From an uncultured Bacteroidales bacterium (GTDB lineage: Bacteria > Bacteroidota > Bacteroidia > Bacteroidales > F082), in assembly GCA_946185535.1 (NCBI GenBank), contig CAMHJX010000023.1, forward strand, positions 1-52,544: 52,544 nt of DNA, read 5' to 3'. Below, one piece after another: positions 14,421 through 21,952 of this stretch. The notes under the pieces were generated by a model that saw nothing but the letters and a program-made list of their open reading frames with translations, made no database searches and was not told the DNA's origin. Position 1 is the first letter of the stretch; every line of letters starts with the position of its first letter. Made by a program: the position numbers and the translations under genes.

Positions 14421-15503
14421 TCATTTCACCACAAATACCACATCAGCCAAACTGCTGTAATCTCTATCCTTAAAAGTGAAGTCAATTTTACTCAAGGATG
14501 CTTTTGTGAAGCCGTCGAGATAGTTTGTGACTGCGGGTTCAATCTGTTCGAAGGCGCGTTTCATTTTCCAGGATTGCGTCATGTCAGACGAATCCACCAA
14601 AATCAGGAATAGCCGATTCTCCGCTCCAAAACGCATTTCGCCTTGGTTTTCATACAACCACTTCATAAGATCTTCCTTGTTCCTTTCAGCATCGTCAATG
14701 ACCGCTTTGCGTTTGCTTCTCAGTTCCGATAAAACGTCGTCATGGCCTGCTGCACCAAGTTTTTCCATGGCAACTGCGACTGAATCCACACCGTGCATGT
14801 TCATTTCCCGTTCTTTTGCCTTCAGTTTCAGCCATGCCAACTCGCTTTTGCTGCCAAGTTCAGCTTTTAACTTTTCATTCATGTATTGGTTGGGGAAGTA
14901 GGTCACTTTCAGGTCGATAGGAGTGTCATCAAGAAAGAAATCCACACTTTTAATCTCGCCAACTGCTGAAATGACTTTTGGATGGTGCTTGAAAATGGAT
15001 TCAATTAAGAACGAAGTCCAATTGTTGTACCAGCTGGTACGGACATAATTCCAAGCATTTGCCTGTATCTCCATTTGTTTGCCTTGCAGTTCATCGTATT
15101 TGCTGATGACTTTTACAAATCTGCTTATCAAGTGTTTGTCAAGAGAATTGTTCTGATCACCACCCCATTCGTAGGTATTAATTTTATATAGGTCTTCTTT
15201 CAGTTGCTCCTCGTTCACTCCCATTTGGCGATACCATTCGTTGTTGACGTCGCACAAATAAGCATCCAACAATTCCAAAGAGCGTTTTGGGTTCCTTTCC
15301 AAAATGGTAAACAACTCTATGTTCTGGTCTTTGATGCTGGTCGATTCAAGCTGAATGTCGTTCTTCTCCAGGAACTTTGTCATGGGTGCTTTCTTTGAGA
15401 TTGCCTTGACTTTCAGCCATAACAATGCTTCATCGGTGTTGAAATCAAGAAACTTCTGGTTTTGGTACAGCTTTTTCCATTTGTCGTAACGAGCGTTGTT
15501 CAT
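14421..15503 (-). CDS. Probable type II restriction endonuclease (partner of the D12 methyltransferase)
   Basis: A 360-aa protein. I place the start at ATG 15503-15501 (MNNARYDKW), which overlaps the methyltransferase stop as ATGA; the frame extends 9 codons further upstream into that gene. A PD-(D/E)xK-like core is visible as VDFFLDDTPIDLKVT, with Asp188 and Asp197-x-Lys199 in suitable spacing. The family is not one I can name. The role is inferred from tight coupling to a DNA adenine methyltransferase and from this nuclease-like core. The recognition site cannot be read from sequence. The pair is bracketed by a 106-bp direct repeat. Confidence 0.7.
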   Translation of the reverse strand: MNNARYDKWKKLYQNQKFLDFNTDEALLWLKVKAISKKAPMTKFLEKNDIQLESTSIKDQNIELFTILERNPKRSLELLDAYLCDVNNEWYRQMGVNEEQLKEDLYKINTYEWGGDQNNSLDKHLISRFVKVISKYDELQGKQMEIQANAWNYVRTSWYNNWTSFLIESIFKHHPKVISAVGEIKSVDFFLDDTPIDLKVTYFPNQYMNEKLKAELGSKSELAWLKLKAKEREMNMHGVDSVAVAMEKLGAAGHDDVLSELRSKRKAVIDDAERNKEDLMKWLYENQGEMRFGAENRLFLILVDSSDMTQSWKMKRAFEQIEPAVTNYLDGFTKASLSKIDFTFKDRDYSSLADVVFVVK

Positions 15504-16582
15504 CTTGTATTTGTTTTTTGTTTGGTGCAAATCAACAGAATCTCACTACTGCCGGCCACACTGCCTTTTCCCCCTCTTGATTGCTGATAGGTTTTGTACT
15601 CAACCCTGACATCTCTGAAGGGTTTGATAAGCTCTACCATAGTGTCGATAGTCGGATAGCTGCGGTTGTTGTAGCTGATAATCCAATTGGGGATAGAGTC
15701 TGACAGTTCGAACAATCTACGGAACGAGAGAATAATCTCGGTCTTCTTGTCGAACCCGCTATGGCGTTGTGGTTCATAACGTTTGATTCCGTTCACAAAC
15801 TGTTTATCCTTCCAATACTCTGTATAGGTCTCCAATAGGTGATAGAATCCTTGATAGTCGGCGTGGCTATCGCAATAAGGAGGATCGAAATACACCAAGT
15901 CGATTCCACTCAACGTAGGTAGCAAATCAAGGATGTCATTACGAAAGCTGATGTTCTCCTTTCCATTGTCGAAGACCGCCGCATTGTACTTTGGCAGCAG
16001 TTCCATAAATAACTCTTTAACAGGACGTGTCAAACTTCTGTTCCGTTTCACCCTTTCGGGGTCGTTGGCATAAACCAAGGCTTGCGTATGTCCGAAATGC
16101 CCCATGGTGATTTTGCGGGTCAGACTCCGATTCATCACGGCAAAGGCCAAAGCTTGCTTATAGGGATTGCCCAGTCGTGGAATATTGGCCCTAAAATTGT
16201 CAATAAATACGGCATCCTCTTTTTGGAAAAAGACCCCAGTAAAGATGTCGTCCATCAGTGTAAAGTCCGCCTTATTGGAAGCGTCAGCAAACAAGGTCTC
16301 AAGATCGTTTTCATCCAACTTTTCCCCCTTGTTCTCTATGAGCGCCTTGCCAATCTGGTTGTTGAAACTCAAAAAGTCGTTGGTTATGGTCCTGTATCCC
16401 AGTTGCTTGAAATAATAGCCAACAGATTGTGAACCCGCAAAAGCATCCAAAGCCGTTTCGACGTTTTCAGGTAGAAACCGTGTTATCCATGGTAAGAGAT
16501 TCGCTTTAGCCCCAAGATACTGAGGCTCGGGAAACTTGTAAGCGAAGTTCTTGTACTCGTCGAATAGGGCACCTTCAAACAT
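15500..16582 (-). CDS. D12-class N6-adenine DNA methyltransferase
   Basis: A 360-aa SAM-dependent DNA methyltransferase of the MT-A70-independent D12 (Dam-like) class. The substrate-entry segment PQYLGAK is at residues 20-26, SAM-binding motif I DAFAGSQSVGYYF at 46-58, and catalytic motif IV DPPY at 233-236. The large insert between motifs I and IV is longer than in E. coli Dam, so the target is not necessarily GATC. It protects host DNA from the adjacent endonuclease, with which it overlaps by an ATGA. A -7 box (TATATTTG, 16604-16597, minus strand) lies about 15 nt before its ATG, suggesting its own promoter, as expected for a mobile R-M unit. Confidence 0.9.
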   Translation of the reverse strand: MFEGALFDEYKNFAYKFPEPQYLGAKANLLPWITRFLPENVETALDAFAGSQSVGYYFKQLGYRTITNDFLSFNNQIGKALIENKGEKLDENDLETLFADASNKADFTLMDDIFTGVFFQKEDAVFIDNFRANIPRLGNPYKQALAFAVMNRSLTRKITMGHFGHTQALVYANDPERVKRNRSLTRPVKELFMELLPKYNAAVFDNGKENISFRNDILDLLPTLSGIDLVYFDPPYCDSHADYQGFYHLLETYTEYWKDKQFVNGIKRYEPQRHSGFDKKTEIILSFRRLFELSDSIPNWIISYNNRSYPTIDTMVELIKPFRDVRVEYKTYQQSRGGKGSVAGSSEILLICTKQKTNTR

Positions 16583-16596
16583 TGGATAATTTTTTG

Positions 16597-16604
16597 CAAA
16601 TATA
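16597..16604 (-). promoter_or_regulatory. -7 promoter element upstream of the methyltransferase gene
   Basis: Minus strand TATATTTG followed by GC matches the Bacteroidetes -7 consensus. No good -33 TTTG is seen at 19-21 nt, and the 5' leader would be very short. Confidence 0.4.
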
Positions 16605-16763
16605 CATAATTATTGAGAAATCTATACTTGATAGTTAATGTTTTTCATGCATAAGGCAATAGACAAGCGCATGCGTGATATCAATGCTTGCGGCTTGTAG
16701 GCTTTTTGCTTTTTGAGTTGATGAACAAGTGCTTTAAAAAGTAATACTGACTCAAAAGAAAGA

Positions 16764-17210
16764 CTATCTAAGCGTTTTATAAACAATCTTGTCACAAGCC
16801 TTCGTGAATCCCACTCTTCGGATGATTTCGACGGAACTGAAATCATTCACGTCAAACCAAAAAAAATCGAAGAGGTGTTCGCCCTTTTCGTCGCAGCCAT
16901 TCGTGATGCGCGTCATGACATCATTAAGCATAGGCAGCAGCCTGTCCGTGTAGCCGTTTTCGCTGGTTGGGAGCAAATCGGGATGGGCATAGAACATCAA
17001 CACCCGGCCTCCTTTTTCCTTGCGTTCCAATTGGGGAATGTGAATGTTGGGGTTTTCTTTTGTAAGAGCGATATACATTACCATGCGGTTGCCTTCTTTG
17101 TTCCAACACTGAATGGAAAGCGATTCTTTCGCCATGGAATAAAAACTACCGTTTACCAACTCCTTTGGAGTTTGATCTTCGAATGATGCGATGCTGTTTT
17201 CTGGTTTCAT
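16764..17210 (-). CDS. Hypothetical protein, 148 aa (target gene of the R-M insertion)
   Basis: Not confidently recognised. A soluble protein with a beta-rich centre (RMVMYIALTKENPNIHIPQL, RVLMFYAHPDLLP) and an aromatic C-terminal segment (FDFFWFDVNDFSSVEIIRRVGF). The last segment resembles the end of acetyltransferase-like folds, but an acetyl-CoA-binding motif is not evident. The 3'-terminal 106 bp are repeated on the far side of the restriction-modification pair, showing that this gene was the insertion target and that its reading frame was preserved. It lies downstream of rmuC. Confidence 0.6.
   Translation of the reverse strand: MKPENSIASFEDQTPKELVNGSFYSMAKESLSIQCWNKEGNRMVMYIALTKENPNIHIPQLERKEKGGRVLMFYAHPDLLPTSENGYTDRLLPMLNDVMTRITNGCDEKGEHLFDFFWFDVNDFSSVEIIRRVGFTKACDKIVYKTLR
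16770..16875. repeat. Direct repeat flanking the R-M unit, copy 2 (106 bp)
   Basis: The 3' end of the intact 148-aa gene; partner of 14314-14419. Together they bracket 14420-16769, which contains only the methyltransferase and the endonuclease. Confidence 0.9.
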
Positions 17211-17267
17211 TGTCGTTAATTATTAAGTAACTATTCAGAATTAAACTGCTATATCTTTTGACTTCTG

Positions 17268-17457
17268 GACGCGGGACTTCGGGACTTTTTGACTATGGCC
17301 AATGACGATGACTATGACTGCTTTGGGTAGGCTGTTAGCTTTTTAGCCGTTAACTATTAGCTTTGTAGCTCGTTAGCTAAAGGCTAATTGCTAATAACTA
17401 ACAGCCATGCCAGGTCATTGTCATAGTCACAAGTCATAGTCCCTTAGTCTCGCCGTC
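17268..17457. repeat. Long inverted-repeat element, copy B
   Basis: A 190-nt palindrome related to 10358-10495. It has the same outer ends (GACGCGGGACTTCGGGAC left; complement of CCCTTAGTCTCGCCGTC right) and the same GACTATG/GATGACTATGAC inner arms (17291-17318 and 17414-17441). The loop is replaced by a second inverted repeat of TAGCT-type heptamers running from GGCTGTTAG (17330) to CTAACAGCC (17406). It lies directly downstream of rmuC and could form a very long hairpin in its transcript. Confidence 0.8.
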
Positions 17458-17466
17458 AGCATGGAT

Positions 17467-18876
17467 TCAGTTTTCAATCAATTCCACACCTTCCACCTCG
17501 TCGATATCAAGCATGGTTGGAAGAGGGTTCTTGCTGTTTTTGGCGCCAAGCTTGATCAGCTTGTTGGCCGACATTACGATGCTTTGGCCGTGGTCCTCAA
17601 GCTTCGCCTTGCCACCTTCGTATGCTTTTTGCGCCTTGTTAAGTGCGTCACCAATATCCTCATACTTTTTCACAAACTGTCCTACGCGTTCAACCATTTC
17701 GTTAGCCAATTTATAGACTTCCTCATGGTTCTGCGCCTGTTTGATTTGCGTCCAAGTCATGTTGATGATTTTCAATGCGGCATATAGCGACTGCTCGTCG
17801 GCGATGAAGACGTTCTGCTCCATAGCTTTGCGCCATAAATCAGGTTGTTCGTTGAGTGCAGTCCATAAGGCACCGGTGTGAGGCACAAACATGATGACAT
17901 AGTCCATTCTAACCTTTGGTGCCTGGATATATGACGAATAGTCCTTCTTGGCAAGCTCCTTCACATGTTTCTGCAAACTATCAATGTGGGCTTTCAGATA
18001 CTGCTGGCGTTCCGACTCGTTTTCTGCATTGACAAAGTCGAAGAATGCGGTCAGTGAGACCTTGGAGTCGATGATTACCTCTCGCTTCTGGTCGAGGTGA
18101 AGGATGACGTCGGGACGCATGATGTTTCCGTCCTCGCTCTTGATGGTGTCGCCCTTTGCATTGCGAATGGTGGCCTGTGTGTCAAACTGGACACCTTCGG
18201 TAAGCCCTTGCGAGGTGAGCAATTCGGTAAGCACTGTCTCGCCCCAGTCGCCTTGCACTTTACTCTGATGCTTAAAGGCTTTGGTCAATTCCTCCGTCGT
18301 GGATTGAGTTGCCTTGCTTTGCTCCAGCATTTGCTTCAGGTTCTCCTGCATTGCACTGTTGATGGACACCGCTTCCTTTGAGGATTTCTGCATGGCTTCT
18401 TCCATTTTGGCGATGGTCTCCTTCAAAGGGTTGACAATCTGTCCAATGTTGGTGCTGCTGCTTTCGGCAAATTCTTTCTGCCGTGCTTTCAGCAAGTCCT
18501 CTGTGGCGGCTTTGTTCTCTGTGACGATGCGCGACATGGTGGAGTCGAAACGCTCTTGCTGGTCTTTCACGGCTTCTTCATAATGCGCTTTGAGGGTTTT
18601 CAAGGCCTCTTCGTTGGCCTTGTCTTTAGCTTCCAAAGCCGACTCGTAGTGACGTTGTTCGTCGGCTTTCATGTCAGCCAATCGCTGCTCAAAATTGTCC
18701 TTGGCTTCTTGCAGGTCAGTCTGCGATTGAAGTTTGGTTTCTTCCAACAGATGGTTGGCACTTTCGAGGTTGGCTTTCACGCTGCTGTTCTTGCTGTTGA
18801 AGATAAGGCCGGTAATGACAGCGCCTAAAACAATGCCCACAAGGGCTACGATGATGGTGGTAAGATTGATAATCAT
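17467..18876 (-). CDS. rmuC: DNA recombination protein RmuC
   Basis: A 469-aa RmuC homologue. It has an N-terminal membrane anchor (about residues 5-27), a long coiled coil (about 35-190, Glu/Lys/Ala rich with SSTNIGQIVNPLKETI at its end), and the conserved RmuC nuclease-like domain with QGDWGETVL, FDTQATIRN, MRPDVILHL, IIDSKVSLTAFFDF and YVIMFVPHTGALWTAL. RmuC proteins limit recombination at inverted repeats and are linked to the PD-(D/E)xK nuclease fold. Length is normal for Bacteroidetes. Two long inverted repeats lie close by, a suggestive but unproven association. Confidence 0.94.
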   Translation of the reverse strand: MIINLTTIIVALVGIVLGAVITGLIFNSKNSSVKANLESANHLLEETKLQSQTDLQEAKDNFEQRLADMKADEQRHYESALEAKDKANEEALKTLKAHYEEAVKDQQERFDSTMSRIVTENKAATEDLLKARQKEFAESSSTNIGQIVNPLKETIAKMEEAMQKSSKEAVSINSAMQENLKQMLEQSKATQSTTEELTKAFKHQSKVQGDWGETVLTELLTSQGLTEGVQFDTQATIRNAKGDTIKSEDGNIMRPDVILHLDQKREVIIDSKVSLTAFFDFVNAENESERQQYLKAHIDSLQKHVKELAKKDYSSYIQAPKVRMDYVIMFVPHTGALWTALNEQPDLWRKAMEQNVFIADEQSLYAALKIINMTWTQIKQAQNHEEVYKLANEMVERVGQFVKKYEDIGDALNKAQKAYEGGKAKLEDHGQSIVMSANKLIKLGAKNSKNPLPTMLDIDEVEGVELIEN

Positions 18877-18926
18877 GCGTATTGTTGGTTTTGACTAGAT
18901 TAACGAATGGTATTTTATATTATTAC

Positions 18927-19301
18927 TTACGCCACTCTGGCAATCAAGCTTTTGGCATAGTTGAAGACAACCTGTCGGGCGCGGGCTTTCTGCTCTTTCG
19001 AGCTGATGGGCAGATGGTAATAAAGCACCGTCTTGCCACCACATACGAGAGCCAAAACTTCGCCTTGGGCACTCTCTTTGAGGCGAATGGGCAGGGTGCC
19101 TGGCTGAATGGCTTGCACCTTCCTGTCAAGCGCCTCTTTGCTCAGGGGACGTACAGAAAGCAACTTGTGACGATACTGGATGTTGTCGACAGTCACTTGC
19201 TCATACATTACGCCATTTTCAATTACGAATTGGCGTGCCTCTTTGCTGTTTTGCTTGACGACAGCCTTGAAGTCGGTTTTGTTCAAATCTTTAATCTCCA
19301 T
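18927..19301 (-). CDS. Hypothetical protein, 124 aa
   Basis: Not recognised. A basic, soluble alpha/beta protein with no cysteine-rich or membrane region; the C-terminus is Lys/Arg/Ala rich (SSKEQKARARQVVFNYAKSLIARVA). The frame is open back to 19397, but I choose ATG 19301-19299 (MEIKDLNKTDF). The longer version would begin inside the promoter motif at 19370-19399, and its first 32 residues look non-coding. It lies 50 nt upstream of rmuC on the same strand and may be co-transcribed with it. Confidence 0.65.
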   Translation of the reverse strand: MEIKDLNKTDFKAVVKQNSKEARQFVIENGVMYEQVTVDNIQYRHKLLSVRPLSKEALDRKVQAIQPGTLPIRLKESAQGEVLALVCGGKTVLYYHLPISSKEQKARARQVVFNYAKSLIARVA

Positions 19302-19327
19302 AGTTAAGTTGTTTATATTGTTTTTCC

Positions 19328-19343
19328 CCGGGGTTAAACCCGC
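19328..19343 (-). promoter_or_regulatory. Short leader hairpin upstream of the 124-aa gene
   Basis: A GGGTTTAACCC-type palindrome with adjacent CCGG sits between the putative promoter at 19370-19399 and the ATG at 19301. It would lie in the 5' untranslated region. Confidence 0.35.
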
Positions 19344-19369
19344 ATACTGGCACCCTGCCGTACAATGAT

Positions 19370-19399
19370 ATATAGTCCCAGTTTTTGGATTATTCAACC
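19370..19399 (-). promoter_or_regulatory. Island promoter/operator motif, copy 3
   Basis: Minus strand: GGTTGAATAATCCAA (19399-19385), 9 nt, CTATAT (19375-19370), equivalent to TTGAAT - 17 nt - TATATA. It lies about 70 nt upstream of the 124-aa gene, just after the stop of the 361-aa gene. Confidence 0.65.
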
Positions 19400-19434
19400 A
19401 AAACGCTTTTTATTTGGCGTTTTTTTTAGGAAAC

Positions 19435-20520
19435 TCAGCTTCGGGTTTTCACAGAACCTGCTGAACGAGGATCCTTGAAAAACGCTTCCACGTCACTTAT
19501 GGTGTAACCCAAGTCGGGAAACAACGGCTCAAGCGCGGATCTGCGGTATTCTCGCAGCAAATAAATGTTGTTTTCTTTTTCCTTTTTCAGTGGCGTGAGT
19601 CGCTTCTGATACTGTTTGTTGTCAATCTCACCCGACTTCAGCTGTCTATACAGTTCTTTGCATTCTTCGTCGATTTCCTTTTCTCTCTTTTCCTTCTTCT
19701 CCTTCTTCTCTTCATAGATGGCCATGATGGCTTTCAGATTGTCACGATACGCATATAACAACCTGAATTTGAGATGTTCAATCATGTCTTCCAAATTCCG
19801 TATCTTAGCCGGCATATCCTTTGTCTTCCAGTAAAGCTCGCTCCTCAAATATATATTCTCCAGCTCCATGTCGTCAATCAAGGAAAGGCTTTCTTTTTCC
19901 AAAATATCAACGACCTGTTTCAACGAGTAAGCTTGATACAGGCTCTTTGCCTCATCATAGCGACTGTTAATCCTCATGAAGTTGGGCCACAACGACGAGA
20001 ACGGATAGATGGATTCCGTTTCGGTTTTGCCGTTTTCGTCGACAACGCCACAGCTATTTCTGCCTGATAAGGGGCTGCCAGCGATTTGGTAAACCAGTTT
20101 TTTCATTCCGTTTCCATCGCAAATCAAGGCGGTTTCGCAATTCAGCCACCATTCCAGATAAACGCCCAAGGTAGGACAGTGGAATCCACTGGTCCCCGTG
20201 TAGGCAATGCCGTTTTGGATAGGCACCGGGCAAAGGAACATGCGGCTATCCGACATAATCCTGTTCCTGTATTGAAGGAACCTGAAAGCATTATCAAAGA
20301 AGAGCAATCTCTCTTCTGATTTTTCCTCCTCAGTAACAGGTGTTGGGGCTAACATTCTCTTACCAATGGCAAAATAAGTGCCGGTAGCGTCCAGCTTCAC
20401 TTCGTTGTCCACCTGCTCACCAGTTTGTTCCAAGGGATAGCAATCAAGAACATTGCCGTTCAACAGTTGGATTTTCCCTTCAGGATGCTCGAAGTCGTCG
20501 TGTGTTTTAATGATTCCCAT
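19435..20520 (-). CDS. Hypothetical coiled-coil protein, 361 aa
   Basis: Not recognised. The N-terminal 180 residues look globular (DATGTYFAIGKRML; FHCPTLGVYLEWWLNC; ALICDGNGMKKLVYQIAGSPLSGRN). Residues about 210-320 are strongly helical with a Lys/Glu coiled coil (EEKKEKKEKREKEIDEECKE). The end (LFPDLGYTISDVEAFFKD) is probably a small helical cap. No signal peptide or membrane helix. It is preceded by the island promoter motif at 20564-20593, about 45 nt from the ATG. Confidence 0.65.
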   Translation of the reverse strand: MGIIKTHDDFEHPEGKIQLLNGNVLDCYPLEQTGEQVDNEVKLDATGTYFAIGKRMLAPTPVTEEEKSEERLLFFDNAFRFLQYRNRIMSDSRMFLCPVPIQNGIAYTGTSGFHCPTLGVYLEWWLNCETALICDGNGMKKLVYQIAGSPLSGRNSCGVVDENGKTETESIYPFSSLWPNFMRINSRYDEAKSLYQAYSLKQVVDILEKESLSLIDDMELENIYLRSELYWKTKDMPAKIRNLEDMIEHLKFRLLYAYRDNLKAIMAIYEEKKEKKEKREKEIDEECKELYRQLKSGEIDNKQYQKRLTPLKKEKENNIYLLREYRRSALEPLFPDLGYTISDVEAFFKDPRSAGSVKTRS

Positions 20521-20563
20521 GATGATTGATTTTATTAATGGAAGTTTGTTCTTGTCTATAGTG

Positions 20564-20593
20564 TTATAGCATTGCTGATTGGATTATTCAACC
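20564..20593 (-). promoter_or_regulatory. Island promoter/operator motif, copy 4
   Basis: Minus strand: GGTTGAATAATCCAA (20593-20579), 9 nt, CTATAA (20569-20564), equivalent to TTGAAT - 17 nt - TATAAC. It is about 45 nt upstream of the 361-aa gene. Confidence 0.65.
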
Positions 20594-20651
20594 AGCAAGG
20601 AAGATTTTCTTGAGGAAATGTACAGAGTTTTAGGTTTAACGGGCTTCAAGT

Positions 20652-20784
20652 GAGATTCCCCTTCGGGTAATGAAGTTGATACACGGTTTATTAAGCGGTG
20701 GCATGAACATGTTGATTCCTCGTAAGATCCACAAACCGCCGAGGGAAACACCAAGGACTATTTCCATTCCCGTAAGGGAATCTC
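20652..20784. repeat. Inverted repeat in the gap between the 176-aa and 361-aa genes
   Basis: The left arm GAGATTCCCCTTCGGGTAAT (20652-20671) pairs with the right arm ATTCCCGTAAGGGAATCTC (20766-20784), with about 3 mismatches. The 90-nt interior contains further short complementary runs (AAGCGGTGG, ACAAACCGCC). No coding potential is seen. It could be a small mobile (MITE-like) remnant or a structured RNA. Confidence 0.6.
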
Positions 20785-20822
20785 GCCAAGTCTTTTAACT
20801 AACCGATTACATCACTTCAACG

Positions 20823-21353
20823 TCATTTTATCTTGCCTCTCTCAAACCAACGGCTGTTGTCGAAATAGATGCTTATAGAATAGCCGCCTTCCTCTTCAAG
20901 TTCAAGGCAATCAATATGTCCTGGAAGCAAGCGCTGGCTCACCACCTTCATGGTCGGATAGTATCTTCTGAGAAACTCGTATTCATGCCCCACGCAGATG
21001 ACACAAAACGGATTGTCGAGCGTGCCATTCCCCGTACTCTCTATTGCCTCGCAAATCAGTGGTCCTTGACCAAGGTATTCGGCAAGGGAAAGGCCAGTAT
21101 ATCTTTCAATAATATTGGGGTTATGCGTTTTTTGTTTTTTGCCTTCTTCTTGGCGCCAATACTTCGCGCTGAGGACGTCTGGAATAATGCCCTTCGCATA
21201 ATCCTCAGTAAAGATGTAGCCATACACCAAGCCGCGCATGGTTTCTGTGTCGAAATCACGCAGTTGGCCTTCCACAAATTTTTTCAGCCAATAGCTGTTG
21301 AAAGCGTGTTCGTAGTCTTGGTAGTTGACTTTCTTGGGGTAGTCTGTGCTCAT
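20823..21353 (-). CDS. Hypothetical protein, 176 aa
   Basis: Not recognised. A soluble, acidic alpha/beta protein; segments that may be structural are VYGYIFTEDYAKGIIPD, PLICEAIESTGNG, FCVICVGHEYEFLRRYYP and a beta-rich end (YSISIYFDNSRWFERG). No motif identifies an activity. It is the most upstream gene of the minus-strand island and is preceded by a divergent copy of the shared promoter motif at 21405-21434. Confidence 0.62.
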   Translation of the reverse strand: MSTDYPKKVNYQDYEHAFNSYWLKKFVEGQLRDFDTETMRGLVYGYIFTEDYAKGIIPDVLSAKYWRQEEGKKQKTHNPNIIERYTGLSLAEYLGQGPLICEAIESTGNGTLDNPFCVICVGHEYEFLRRYYPTMKVVSQRLLPGHIDCLELEEEGGYSISIYFDNSRWFERGKIK

Positions 21354-21404
21354 ATCAGATACAATTTGAACCTTTCAAATCTTTTATGTGAAGCTTTCAA
21401 TGAG

Positions 21405-21434
21405 ATATTAGCTCCTTTTTGTGATATTTTCAAC
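21405..21434 (-). promoter_or_regulatory. Island promoter/operator motif, copy 5 (divergent)
   Basis: Minus strand: GTTGAAAATATCACAA (from 21434), then CTAATAT, giving TTGAAA - 17 nt - TAATAT. The -35-like and -10-like parts and the spacing match copies 1-4, but the ATCCAA part is imperfect. It is about 55 nt upstream of the 176-aa gene. Confidence 0.45.
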
Positions 21435-21436
21435 TA

Positions 21437-21780
21437 ATGCCAGCTTTTTTATTGGGGCACATCTCGTGCATCACAGTAGTTCCATGGACAGGAAAACATC
21501 TCTTTCCTCGCCAAAGTATTCCATCCCCAGCGAAGCGTTTGTCTTGTGACATCATTGCCAAAGTCCCGAAGGGATGCCCCCACCCCACCCCGATATGCAA
21601 TGTCGGGTTTTCATATTGAGATGGGCGGATTCCTGTATGCCGCAGCCATAGATGCCCGCCGTCGCACAAACCCACGTCGGCATGACATGGCTGCTGAAGC
21701 TTACCTTTACCCATCGTAGACTTGCCAGAGACCAAGCTATTGCAGCATCTAACCTACCCTATCCAATAAAATGGTATATC
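21437..21780. other. GC-rich non-coding stretch of unknown nature
   Basis: About 340 nt with open frames on both strands but no protein-like composition in either (for example Pro/His/Cys-rich reading). It contains several small dyads, such as CCCGA ... TCGGG near 21588-21606. Composition differs sharply from the AT-rich sequences on both sides. It may be a dispersed non-coding repeat; I cannot classify it. Confidence 0.4.
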
Positions 21781-21820
21781 GTATCGTAAACAACATTTTT
21801 TCATTTTTTTCTTTCAAAAG

Positions 21821-21851
21821 TTTATACTATTTCAAAATTTTTGTATTTTTG
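21821..21851 (+). promoter_or_regulatory. Bacteroidetes-type promoter for the XRE/ImmA operon
   Basis: -7 TATTTTTG (21844-21851) with a -33-like TTTA (21821-21824) 19 nt upstream. It is about 100 nt before the ATG at 21953; the leader between is very A-rich. Confidence 0.6.
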
Positions 21852-21952
21852 CAAACCTAAAGACTATGGAAATAATCACAAACAAGAATAATGCACATAA
21901 AAGAACAAGCATAAATGCAAAAGTAAAAAGAAAAGACTAGTTCAACAACAAA

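Noticed and set aside
21866-21940. A 24-codon leader frame before the XRE/ImmA gene
   Set aside because: It is A-rich sequence where open frames arise easily; it has no regulatory codon pattern or paired hairpins to suggest attenuation.
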